Origin: Desulfosporosinus sp.
GTDB lineage: Bacteria; Bacillota; Desulfitobacteriia; Desulfitobacteriales; Desulfitobacteriaceae
Assembly: GCA_031292055.1 (NCBI GenBank)
Contig: JARLHV010000122.1
Location: 1-64,000 of the forward strand
DNA: 64,000 nt
Reading direction: 5' to 3'
Every line of letters starts with the position of its first letter. Position 1 is the stretch's first letter. A program made the translations under genes and the position numbers. Below, piece by piece: positions 16,916-25,060 of the stretch. The notes beneath the pieces were generated by a model. That model saw only the letters and a list, made by a program, of their open reading frames with translations, made no database searches and had not been told where the DNA came from.

Positions 16916-18862
16916 TTATGATACAACTCCAGAAACTGCTTTGATATCACTGCTCTTATGCGTGAGTAATGAGACAACAATAATGGTGATAAAGCTTAAG
17001 GGGACACCCACAAGGGCGGGATTGCTAAATGAAAAGGGTGCAGTAACACCTACTAGATTGTAAACGCTCGTGTATGTGTCCTGTGAAAACAAAATTATCA
17101 CGAAAGAAGATACCAAGCCTACAATAATTGAACATATTACACCTGCAGCGGTTGTTCTTTTCCAGAAAAGTATCATAATAATTGAGGGGAAGTTAGATGC
17201 AGCTGCAACAGCAAATGCCCATCCTACCAGAGAAGCGACATTCATATTTTTGAAGACAATCCCTAATACCATGGCGATACAGCCTACTACTATCGCGGTA
17301 ATTTTCCCGGCAAAAACCTTTTTCTTGTCGGTCAATTTCATATTCAGGAACCTATCCATCAAATCATGGGCTATAGCCCCTGAAGCTGCCACAATTAGAC
17401 CACTGACCGTGCCAAGTACGGTGGAAAACGCGATAGCAGAAATCATAGCGAAAATTGCTATCCCAACGCCTTTTGCCAATAACGGTGCTGCCATATTGTC
17501 ATTGGTAAGGTCAAGAACCCCACCAGTCATGGCGCCTAAACCCATGTACAGGGTAAGAAGATAGAAGAAAGCCATAGCGGTGATCGCAACGAGAGTTGAT
17601 TTCCTCGCAGCTGAAGGACTTGGAACAGTATAATAACGAATCAAAATATGCGGCAAAGATGCTGTACCTAAAAACAAGGCAAGCATTAGAGATACAAAAT
17701 TAAATCTGTCAGTTGACGTTGCACCTTTGGCAGGATCAACTTTGTATTTAAGACCAGGGGACAAGATATCCTTACCAGAAGTAGGATTTTGATAATAAAC
17801 AGTAATGTGATTGTCCCCATCCTTAATTACTTCATGAGCCCAACGTATTACTGTGCCATTACTGATCTTCGATATTATGGAGAAAGGATTCAAAGAACCA
17901 GTTGATATCGGAGTGTCTCCCGTAGCTATTTGCCCGTCAATCGCACTCATTGTACCAACCTGAAAGAATTTGTTACTTGACTTAGGCTCTCCATTGTAAA
18001 GCGACGATCCATCAGGAAGCTGTGTGATCGTTTCCGTTTCTTCCAAGATATTCTTCGGTGCATTGAGGGTCCATATGCTCTCAATATTATCCTTGAAGAG
18101 CTTTACATAACTCTTAGTTTTAGATTTAATTAAACCCATTACTTGATAGGAAGGATCGTCAATTTTTACCATAGAGCCACTGATACTGGCGACCTTTAAG
18201 GTTGTAAGATTGTGATAGGCGACGTCGCTTCTTTCTGGTGACGTTGACAATCCACGTGAAAGCACTAAGAATGTTAAGATTAACGAAAATATTATCAACA
18301 AAGATCCTTTAAAAAATTGGACGTAAGTGGTTGAGGCCATACCTGCAGTTGCCACGATGGCAATAACAATTACTCCAACCATTAAAACTCCCGCCTCATG
18401 GGGCAACCCGAGCAAAGGAGTTACCAGCGTTCCCGCTCCAACCATTTGAGGCACCAAATAAACCATTGAAACCAGAAGGGTGCTAACTGCCCCCATAAGC
18501 TTTATTCCCTTGGAATTGAATTTGCTATCAAGCGCATCGGTAAAGGTGTATTTTCCGAGGCGTTTCATAGGCTCTGCTACAATAAATAAGGCAACCATCC
18601 AACCTGCGAGAAAACCAATGGCATATAGGAACCCATCAAAGCCATACGTGGCTACCATTCCGCAGATGCCGAGGAACGATGCAGCAGAAAGATAATCTCC
18701 AGCAAAGGCGATTCCGTTGATGGACCAGTGAATGGATCCACCGGCAGCATAGTAATCAGTTGCTGACTTTGTTTTGCGAGCAAAATAAAAGGATATGAAG
18801 AGGACGGATATTACAAAACAGATGAAAATGGCAACAGCCCCTGGTGAAATAGTATAATTCAT
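16916..18862 (-). CDS. actP: Sodium/solute symporter, ActP-like cation:acetate symporter
   Basis: 648-residue member of the solute:sodium symporter family with about 13 membrane segments. It starts with an extracytoplasmic N-terminus and the ATDYYAAGGSIHWSINGIAFAGDYLSAASFLG region (residues about 34-65), the Na+-site neighbourhood typical of ActP/YjcG. An unusually large hydrophilic insert of about 160 residues (about 210-370) is predicted outside or between helices. ActP proteins import acetate or other short carboxylates with cations. DUF485 lies upstream in the same operon, as in yjcH-actP of E. coli. Substrate is inferred from family and context. Confidence 0.85.
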   Translation of the reverse strand: MNYTISPGAVAIFICFVISVLFISFYFARKTKSATDYYAAGGSIHWSINGIAFAGDYLSAASFLGICGMVATYGFDGFLYAIGFLAGWMVALFIVAEPMKRLGKYTFTDALDSKFNSKGIKLMGAVSTLLVSMVYLVPQMVGAGTLVTPLLGLPHEAGVLMVGVIVIAIVATAGMASTTYVQFFKGSLLIIFSLILTFLVLSRGLSTSPERSDVAYHNLTTLKVASISGSMVKIDDPSYQVMGLIKSKTKSYVKLFKDNIESIWTLNAPKNILEETETITQLPDGSSLYNGEPKSSNKFFQVGTMSAIDGQIATGDTPISTGSLNPFSIISKISNGTVIRWAHEVIKDGDNHITVYYQNPTSGKDILSPGLKYKVDPAKGATSTDRFNFVSLMLALFLGTASLPHILIRYYTVPSPSAARKSTLVAITAMAFFYLLTLYMGLGAMTGGVLDLTNDNMAAPLLAKGVGIAIFAMISAIAFSTVLGTVSGLIVAASGAIAHDLMDRFLNMKLTDKKKVFAGKITAIVVGCIAMVLGIVFKNMNVASLVGWAFAVAAASNFPSIIMILFWKRTTAAGVICSIIVGLVSSFVIILFSQDTYTSVYNLVGVTAPFSFSNPALVGVPLSFITIIVVSLLTHKSSDIKAVSGVVS

Positions 18863-18898
18863 CCCTGATACCTCCCTTCAATTTATCGAGTACATCAA

Positions 18899-19180
18899 TT
18901 AACGTTTACCACTAACCTCGGTTAATTGTTCTGCGTTGGTACAAACTTGATTGTAGAAAATTGCTAGAACTAGTGCTAAAATGATAAGCCCAAAACCATA
19001 TACAATAGCTACGTTAAAGCTCCCGATCGTAATTCGCATCATCGAATTATCGAATACGTTAATTAAAATAAATCCTGCATAGATGACAGTATAGATAACA
19101 AACATTACTACCCCTAGACGGGCTTTCTTTTTTTCCAGAGTTTTATTTTCTTTCCATTGGGTTGCTGGTCCATGTGACAT
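18899..19180 (-). CDS. DUF485 membrane protein (YjcH-like)
   Basis: 93 residues with two hydrophobic helices near 22-45 and 55-78, matching the DUF485 family of small membrane partners encoded next to ActP-type symporters. It is proposed to assist the symporter, but the mechanism is not established. AGGAGGTGAAG precedes the ATG at 19180. A CCCGC/GCGGG hairpin at 19230-19246 lies in its 5' region. Confidence 0.88.
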   Translation of the reverse strand: MSHGPATQWKENKTLEKKKARLGVVMFVIYTVIYAGFILINVFDNSMMRITIGSFNVAIVYGFGLIILALVLAIFYNQVCTNAEQLTEVSGKR

Positions 19181-19275
19181 ATCTTCACCTCCTCTCTAAA
19201 TTGAATTTCAAGGTGGAAGGATTATATCTCCCGCTTTTAAGGCGGGAAAATCTTTAAAGTCGTATGGGCGGCGAT

Positions 19276-19463
19276 TTCCTATGGAAAACTTCTTTTCAGG
19301 ATCACGCGGTTACTGTGTGAGACTGATTAATCATATAATATTCTGATCGTTGAAAAACTTCAACATTCAAATTATTGTGAATTATCTGATAATACAACAA
19401 ATTATTTAGCTAAGAAAGTGGAAAAAAAGCAAAACTATACTGAGGAAGTCTCTTCTTAACGCC
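19276..19463. repeat. Tandem intergenic duplication, unit A
   Basis: Unit A aligns along its whole length with unit B at 19468-19659, offset by about 192 bases. The identical or near-identical blocks are TTCYTATGGAAA, ATATAATATTCTGAT, ATTCAAATTATT, GAAATATCTGA-like, TTAGYTAAGAAARTGGAAAAAAA and AGTCTC-TTCTTAA. It lies between the cfa 3' end and the DUF485-actP 5' end. No frame is open across it. Confidence 0.75.
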
Positions 19464-19467
19464 AATA

Positions 19468-19659
19468 TTCTTATGGAAACCGCTCTTTTTCATGAGCATT
19501 CGGCTACTGCGATGTCAACCGATTATATAATATTCTGATTGCAGGGGAACTGCTTAATATTCAAATTATTCAGAAATATCTGAAAATATTCCTTATTTTT
19601 TAGTTAAGAAAATGGAAAAAAAAAGACTCCACCAGGGAGTCTCGTTCTTAAATGGTGCC
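19468..19659. repeat. Tandem intergenic duplication, unit B, containing the cfa terminator
   Basis: The second unit of the roughly 190-bp tandem duplication. It contains the intrinsic terminator of cfa (minus strand; stem 19624-19630 / 19636-19642). In unit A the equivalent place is degenerate (near 19445-19452). The units have diverged by many substitutions, so the duplication is not recent. Confidence 0.75.
19616..19642 (-). terminator. Intrinsic terminator of cfa
   Basis: Read on the minus strand: AGACTCC, a five-base loop, GGAGTCT, then at least eight T residues. A textbook terminator about 65 bases after the cfa stop codon. Confidence 0.85.
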
Positions 19660-19706
19660 TCTAGTGAAATGAGAGGATGATATATAACGAAGCGTCCGGA
19701 AAAAAT

Positions 19707-20894
19707 TTACATTAAATGATACATATAATTGCGGGTCCAAGGTAAGCTGTTATGAGGGCCTTTGCTAAATAATAACTGGTGTAGATCAATGTTTCCGCTA
19801 TGAAATGAAGCGGCACAGGAATTAAGATAGAGGCGCCACATTCGGATAAAGGTTTCGTCTTTCGTTTCTCGAACCAGCGGGAGGGCCTGTTCGAAATTCT
19901 GAGTCCAGTGTTCCAAAGTTCGAGTATAATGATTTCTCAGGCTCTCGACATCGTAGAGAGAAAAACCGTCATCTTCCATATGGCGAATCAGTTCAGGAAC
20001 TGATGGAATATAACCGCCTGGGAAAATATAGGCGTTGATCCAAGAGTTTGTTCCACTCCCATCCTTTCCGGTAATACAGTGCAGCAGGGAAATTCCTCCA
20101 TCATTAAGCAAATGTTGAACTGTGGAGAAATACTCATCCAGGTGCTCTTTGCCAACATGTTCGATCATCCCAACACTGACTACCCGATCAAATACTCGAT
20201 TGCCAATTTCCCGGTAGTCCAGCAATTGCACATCCACTAGTTCACTCAAATTTTCATGATCTATTTTGAACCGCACTTTATCATACTGTTCCTGGCTAAG
20301 GGTAATACCTAATGCTTTCACCCGGTATTCCCGAGCCGCAGTCAGGATTAATTCTCCCCAACCACAGCCAATATCCAGCAAGTTCTGTCCGGCCTGTAAG
20401 TTAAGTTTAACCAGGATATGATCAATTTTGTTTTTTTGCGCTTGCGTTAATGTATCCTCTGGAGATCGAAAGTAGGCACAAGAATAGGTCATCGTTTCAT
20501 CCAGCCACAACTGATAGAAATCATTGCCGATGTCATAGTGAAATTGGATATTTTCCTTGCTTTTTCTAACTCCATTAGCTTTGGCCATAAACTTGACCAT
20601 CTTTAAATAGACAGGATTTTTGTAGACAAAACTGTCTTTGTTATTAAAGAGAGAATCCATGACATCTCGGACACTTCCTTTGATTTCAATATGGCCATGC
20701 ATATAGGCTTCACCGAAAGCCAAGGAAGGATCTTCAACGATTTCCGATTTGGGTATGGGCTTACGCATAATAATGTGAAATCGTGGGTCGCCTTCACCAT
20801 ACTGCACCACCTCTCCATCCCAGAACTCTACAAGACAAGGGAGGGAAAATAGGTTCTTAAACAGGCTCCTAAAAAATAGCTTGTCAACATCCAT
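19707..20894 (-). CDS. cfa: Cyclopropane-fatty-acyl-phospholipid synthase
   Basis: 395-residue SAM-dependent enzyme that adds a methylene bridge to unsaturated acyl chains of membrane phospholipids. The N-terminal lipid-binding domain is about 1-110. The catalytic domain has the SAM motif LLDIGCGWGE near 163-172, then GITLSQEQ near 189, SVGMIEHVG near 240 and the cyclopropane-synthase segment IFPGGYIPS near 290. Cys at CAYFRS (near 139) and Glu/His residues typical of the active site are present. It is often induced in stationary phase or under acid or solvent stress. Its 3' end adjoins the duplicated unit next to the acetate symporter operon. Confidence 0.94.
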   Translation of the reverse strand: MDVDKLFFRSLFKNLFSLPCLVEFWDGEVVQYGEGDPRFHIIMRKPIPKSEIVEDPSLAFGEAYMHGHIEIKGSVRDVMDSLFNNKDSFVYKNPVYLKMVKFMAKANGVRKSKENIQFHYDIGNDFYQLWLDETMTYSCAYFRSPEDTLTQAQKNKIDHILVKLNLQAGQNLLDIGCGWGELILTAAREYRVKALGITLSQEQYDKVRFKIDHENLSELVDVQLLDYREIGNRVFDRVVSVGMIEHVGKEHLDEYFSTVQHLLNDGGISLLHCITGKDGSGTNSWINAYIFPGGYIPSVPELIRHMEDDGFSLYDVESLRNHYTRTLEHWTQNFEQALPLVRETKDETFIRMWRLYLNSCAASFHSGNIDLHQLLFSKGPHNSLPWTRNYMYHLM

Positions 20895-21164
20895 AAAGAA
20901 TAGCCCACCTTTCTTTAATTTTGATTTTCTTGTCCATAACTAAACCTGATGTTTTAAGATTGGAAAACAACTAGATAGCTGTACCGCTATGGACTGAAAT
21001 TCAACGGAGATATCGGGAAATCCTTCCAATTTTCTTACTGTTAAAAATTAATTTAATATTCAGTTAAATATCTTACTGGTAAGAGCGTATACTTAAACAG
21101 ACCGACGTTAGAACGAGATTTCAGAATAATCTATACAAATTAAATAAAGAATATTCTTAACATT

Positions 21165-21192
21165 TTGACTAATTGATGGTATATTAGATTAT
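21165..21192 (+). promoter_or_regulatory. Possible promoter of the CBS-DUF294 gene
   Basis: TTGACT at 21165-21170 and GATTAT at 21187-21192, with a 16-base spacer, about 80 bases before the GTG start. The rest of the 20895-21271 gap is AT-rich and holds the divergent cfa promoter. No other feature was recognised. Confidence 0.4.
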
Positions 21193-21271
21193 CACAAACA
21201 GAGTTGCTTATTGTTATTGAAGAAAAGCTGACCTATGAACTGTCTGGATCAAATTCGAGGGGGGAATTTAA

Positions 21272-23152
21272 GTGCTGCTTTCTTTAAAACAATTTAAACC
21301 GTTTGATCAGTTGCCGGAAAATGTTTTATTGGAGTTGAGCCAAACGATACCTGTTAAGACCTATACAACAGGCAGTTTTGTATTTGTTGAGGGTGAAAAA
21401 TCGCTGGATACCTTATTTCTGGTTCTGTCCGGAGTTGTGGAGATCCTTACTGCAAACGGAGCTGCTAGGTTAAGGAGTCAAGGAGACTTCTTTGGAGAAA
21501 CGGTTATTCTTACCGGAGAACGATACCCCGCCTCCGCGAAAGTAATAGCTGAGTTAACTTGTTACGTGTTGGGCAGAGAAGTCTTTGAAAATCTTTTACA
21601 AAACTATCAGGAGGTTGCTCACTATTTTAACCGCGTTTTAACGGATCGATTGTGCGGATTGTACAAGGAAATGCTACAGGAACAACCTTATGAGTCGTTC
21701 GGTTTAGGATTTGAACGTTTTAAACAGAAGGTTTATGACTTTATGTCCACTCCGGCGGAAACCTGTCAGCCGAACACTTCGATCAATGATTTAGCCCGTT
21801 TGTTCACAAAGAAAAAAATTAGTTCGATGGTTGTTATAGATCCTAACGGCAAAATGCTGGGCTTAGTTAGTGAGCGTGATATTATTAGTAAAGTGCTGGC
21901 CCGCGATGGCAACCCTTCTGTAGTTGTCGCTGTCGATATTATGCAACATGACCCCCCTACCTTGATAGCCAATGCCTTTTTTTACCAAGCACTGCTTACC
22001 ATGCTGAAAAGCCACGGCAAATATATTGTGGTTACGGATAAAAAACGACCCATCGGTATGGTCACTATTGGAGATTTAACCAGGGCCAGGATTACCAGTT
22101 CCCTAACGATTGTTAAGGACATAGAACTCGCTGAAAATATTCCTGAATTGGCACAAGCTGTAAAACAAATCAATAAAACAGTGGCTACGATGATCAGCGA
22201 AAAAGCCTCCGCCAGCGAAATCGGGGAAGTAGTGTCAGAATTATATGACATATTAACCCGAAGGCTGCTTTTGCTAGCAGAGAATATAATGGCTGAGCAG
22301 AAGGGACTCGGCCGACCGCCTGTTGATTATTGCTGGTTAACCATGGGTAGTGGCGGTCGGGAGGAGCTAACCCCTTCCTCAGACCAAGACAGTGCCATAA
22401 TCTATGCAGATGTTCCGCTTGAAAAGGAAGGGAAAATTAAGGATTATTTTCAGGAGTTGTCATATTTTGTAACAAACGGATTAGACCAATGTGGCCTAAT
22501 AAAATGCCCGGGTAATATTATGCCCACAAATCCCGAATGGTGTCGGTCGTTAACGACTTGGAAAAGTGCGGTGCAGCAGTGGGCAATCATGCCTAATCCT
22601 GACGCTGTTCGTCAGTTTACAATTTTTCTGGACTTTAGACCGGTTTTTGGACAAGATTATTTGGCCCAGACATTACGGGATTATACGCTACATTTGTTTC
22701 GGACGACACCTGCCCTTCTTCATTTCCTGACCAGTGATGCTCTAAGTCATAGGGTACCAATTAACCTATTCAAACACGTAATCTTGGAAAAGAACAAAGA
22801 CCATAAAAATGAAGTAGATCTGAAAAAATCTGCTTGTGTTCATATTGTGGACTGTATTCGCATTTTTGCTATGCGGGAAGGCATAGTTGAGGTTAATACT
22901 TTAGCGCGCCTGAAAAACCTTGTCCAATTTGAAGCGATCTCCGCTGATGATGCCGAGTACTACGAAGCAGCCTTTCAATCCCTGATGATGTTCAGGATGC
23001 GGGAAAACTTAAGGAAACTTGGTCTAGGGTTTATCCCAGATAACTATATTAACCCAAATAACCTCAGCGAAAGAGAACGTTCTGTTATGCGCGAGAGTTT
23101 TTTGGCAGTTGATCGCCTGCAAACCGTAACCGGATTAGCTTTCCAAGGTTAA
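21272..23152 (+). CDS. cNMP-binding/CBS/DUF294 putative nucleotidyltransferase
   Basis: 626 residues with four modules: a cyclic-nucleotide-binding-like domain (about 5-125), two CBS domains (about 155-275), a DUF294 nucleotidyltransferase-like domain with GSGGRE at 359-364 and D-Q-D at 371-373, and a helical DUF294_C domain to the end. The GSGGRE...DxD pattern resembles the uridylyl/nucleotidyltransferase sites of GlnD-like proteins. A sensor that modifies a partner according to cNMP or adenylate ligands is plausible; target unknown. GTG start after GAGGGGGGAA. It precedes a DnaQ-like exonuclease and lies near an acetate symporter operon, a grouping I recall from other bacteria. Confidence 0.87.
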   Translation: MLLSLKQFKPFDQLPENVLLELSQTIPVKTYTTGSFVFVEGEKSLDTLFLVLSGVVEILTANGAARLRSQGDFFGETVILTGERYPASAKVIAELTCYVLGREVFENLLQNYQEVAHYFNRVLTDRLCGLYKEMLQEQPYESFGLGFERFKQKVYDFMSTPAETCQPNTSINDLARLFTKKKISSMVVIDPNGKMLGLVSERDIISKVLARDGNPSVVVAVDIMQHDPPTLIANAFFYQALLTMLKSHGKYIVVTDKKRPIGMVTIGDLTRARITSSLTIVKDIELAENIPELAQAVKQINKTVATMISEKASASEIGEVVSELYDILTRRLLLLAENIMAEQKGLGRPPVDYCWLTMGSGGREELTPSSDQDSAIIYADVPLEKEGKIKDYFQELSYFVTNGLDQCGLIKCPGNIMPTNPEWCRSLTTWKSAVQQWAIMPNPDAVRQFTIFLDFRPVFGQDYLAQTLRDYTLHLFRTTPALLHFLTSDALSHRVPINLFKHVILEKNKDHKNEVDLKKSACVHIVDCIRIFAMREGIVEVNTLARLKNLVQFEAISADDAEYYEAAFQSLMMFRMRENLRKLGLGFIPDNYINPNNLSERERSVMRESFLAVDRLQTVTGLAFQG

Positions 23153-23177
23153 GGCCAATTGTAAGGAGGACAGGGGG

Positions 23178-23879
23178 ATGAACAGTAAGTTTAGTTTGTT
23201 TATGAATTTTTATAAATTTTGCTGCACGGTCGATGAGGAGGATTTTTGCCAAAAAGTAGCGGCTTTTCGTCAGCGAAAATGGCCTTCCCTACCCTTGGAC
23301 GGTAGCAGGTTTGTGGTGTTTGATACCGAGACTACAGGGTTTTATCCTCATAAAGGGGATGAAATTATTTCGGTTGGAGGAGTGGTTATTGACAAGGGAC
23401 GGCTTACAGATGAGACGTTTCTTCAATTCATAAATCCAAATCGTGAAATCCCTCCTTTTGTAACAGATTTAACTGGTATTACGGATGAAATGGTAGCAAC
23501 AGCGCCGAATTTTATCGCAGTTTGTAATGAATTTATGGATTTTGTCGGGCCTTCAATGCTTGTTGCCCATTGCGGCGCTTTTGATTTCCGTTTTATAAAT
23601 GCCCAATTGCAAAAAAACTGCGGAGAAAAGTTATGTCCCCTGGTTTTGGACACCTATTTGCTCTCACATTTACTTTTCCCCAACCACAAAGTCCATTCCC
23701 TGGAAGATTTGGCCGACGCTTATGGAGTGCCTTTAGTGGACCGCCATACAGCTTTAGGCGATTCGATTATTACGGGCAACATTTTTTTGGCAATGGTTAA
23801 GGATTTAAAGAAAAAAGACATAAAAACGACGAAGGATTTGTTATACAGTTTTAAGTATCTGAATTTCAGCACCCAGTGA
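23178..23879 (+). CDS. DnaQ-like 3'-5' exonuclease (DEDDh)
   Basis: 233 residues. All DEDDh catalytic motifs are visible: D-T-E-T-T-G near 49-54 (ExoI), the Asp of AHCGAFDFRF near 135-140 (ExoII), and H-T-A-L-G-D near 192-197 (ExoIII). It is a stand-alone epsilon-like exonuclease without a polymerase domain. The gene starts 25 bases after the DUF294 gene behind AAGGAGGACAGGGG, so the two form an operon. Coupling of an exonuclease to a DUF294 signalling protein suggests RNA or DNA turnover under nutrient control, or hydrolysis of a nucleotide messenger. That is inference. Confidence 0.9.
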   Translation: MNSKFSLFMNFYKFCCTVDEEDFCQKVAAFRQRKWPSLPLDGSRFVVFDTETTGFYPHKGDEIISVGGVVIDKGRLTDETFLQFINPNREIPPFVTDLTGITDEMVATAPNFIAVCNEFMDFVGPSMLVAHCGAFDFRFINAQLQKNCGEKLCPLVLDTYLLSHLLFPNHKVHSLEDLADAYGVPLVDRHTALGDSIITGNIFLAMVKDLKKKDIKTTKDLLYSFKYLNFSTQ

Positions 23880-24003
23880 ACTCGTTCAACTAATGATAAA
23901 CATTGCGACTTTGGAATAATTTATCCCATAGGAAAAAATTATTTTTTCGATAACATTTTATAACATATATGAATAAATGTATTAATAAAAATAGTTAAAA
24001 TAT

Positions 24004-24034
24004 TTGCACAAATTTGAATTGTTTGTGTTATTAT
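24004..24034 (+). promoter_or_regulatory. Possible promoter for acetate transporter 1
   Basis: TTGCAC at 24004-24009 with TATTAT at 24029-24034 (19-base spacer) or GTTATT at 24027-24032 (17). The following direct repeat GTTTAAG occurs twice at about 24037-24051. Consensus matching only. Confidence 0.3.
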
Positions 24035-24111
24035 GAGTTTAAGAAGTTTAAGGGTTTGGCTTGGTCTATTTGGTTGTTTGTGCGTTTGCGTATTATATAG
24101 AAATAATTAAA

Positions 24112-24165
24112 TGTAGCGAACCATAAACACATCCAGTTTGAGAAAAAATTAGCCGGAGGGAGGAA
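24112..24165 (+). promoter_or_regulatory. Conserved leader block upstream of acetate transporter 1
   Basis: The 20-base block TGTAGCGAACCATAAACACA (24112-24131) recurs with two substitutions at 52047-52066, upstream of the paralogous transporter. Both are followed by a TTTG-rich stretch and a purine block (CGGAGGGAGGAAGAAG here). Both lie about 110-135 bases before the start codon. It may be an RNA element or operator that co-regulates the paralogues. Confidence 0.5.
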
Positions 24166-24247
24166 GAAGAAAAATTAAATAATTTATGAGACAAAAACGT
24201 TCTAAAAATTTTATGTATCACTATCAAAAATTAAGGAGGAACGAAAA

Positions 24248-24916
24248 ATGAGTATACAGGAAGTAAAAGTTAATTATAGTGGTGCAGATCCTACAGCTTT
24301 TGGTGTTTTGGGTTTGGCGATGATATGCCTCATAGCTTCAACTTCCAAATTAGGTTTTACGGATCATAACGCAACAGGTCTGCTTGTTGTTTGGGCAGGT
24401 TTTTTGGGCGGTATTGTTCAAATTATGGCTGCCAAAATTGACTTTCAAAAGGGTAACGTCTTGGGTGGCACAGCTCTGGGTGCTTATGGCTTTTTCTGGG
24501 TAGGAATGGCTTTTTCCTGGTTAACTATGAACGGCGCGTTCGGTCCAGGCATGAAAGCTGCCGTTGACCCTAAGATGTTAGGATTTGTATTTTTGGGTTA
24601 CCTTATTTTCTCTCTTTTTACAACAGTAGCTTCTTTCGAAGTGAACGTTCCTTTTGTTGCGCTGTTTCTTTTCATCGATGTGCTATTTTTCTCTCTTACG
24701 GCAGTAACCTTTAACCTAGGTCCTGTCTCTGTGTTTGCTCAACTGGCGGGCTGGTCAGAATTGATTGTTTCCATTATTGGTTTCTATTATTCAGCGGCAA
24801 TATTTTACAAAAATTTTTACGGACGTGAGATATTGCCTCTCGGCAAGCCACTTAATATTATTAAAAAGTCTGCTCCGCTTACGGATACTGACCAACGTCA
24901 GAGGCTTAGAGCATAA
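24248..24916 (+). CDS. Acetate uptake transporter, GPR1/FUN34/YaaH (AceTr) family, copy 1
   Basis: 222 residues with six predicted membrane helices. The family N-terminal signature (NPAPLGL in SatP) appears as D-P-T-A-F-G-V-L-G-L-A near 15-25. Relatives such as SatP/YaaH move acetate or succinate. A paralogue of 220 residues lies at 52177-52839, nearly identical over long stretches, including the C-terminal FYGREILPLGKP. An AAGGAGGAA ribosome-binding site precedes the ATG. It follows the actP and DUF294 block, which strengthens an acetate role, and the long conserved leader suggests regulation. Confidence 0.9.
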   Translation: MSIQEVKVNYSGADPTAFGVLGLAMICLIASTSKLGFTDHNATGLLVVWAGFLGGIVQIMAAKIDFQKGNVLGGTALGAYGFFWVGMAFSWLTMNGAFGPGMKAAVDPKMLGFVFLGYLIFSLFTTVASFEVNVPFVALFLFIDVLFFSLTAVTFNLGPVSVFAQLAGWSELIVSIIGFYYSAAIFYKNFYGREILPLGKPLNIIKKSAPLTDTDQRQRLRA

Positions 24917-24931
24917 GAAAATAATAATTGC

Positions 24932-24985
24932 GTTACAGCAAACAAAAAGCTCGAGAAATCTCGAGCCTTTTTCTTTGCTGTAAAC
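24932..24985. terminator. Long bidirectional terminator
   Basis: GTTACAGCAAA-AAAAAGCTCGAGA pairs with TCTCGAGC-TTTTT-TTTGCTGTAAC-like bases, with a core GCTCGAG (24949-24955) / CTCGAGC (24960-24966) and T runs on both strands. It sits between convergent genes and should end both. Confidence 0.85.
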
Positions 24986-25060
24986 GCCTTTTACTTTTTA
25001 AAAACTTTGCACCCTCAGTAGAATTAATTATTACTGTAGCAACGATAGGTAACTTGCAAC

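Noticed and set aside
17070..17564. 164-residue plus-strand frame within actP
   Set aside because: It is antisense to a clear transporter gene and has the Thr/Ile/Pro-rich composition expected of a reverse-frame shadow.
19230..19246. CCCGC/GCGGG hairpin as a terminator
   Set aside because: It lies in the 5' region of DUF485, is short and has no T run on the relevant strand.
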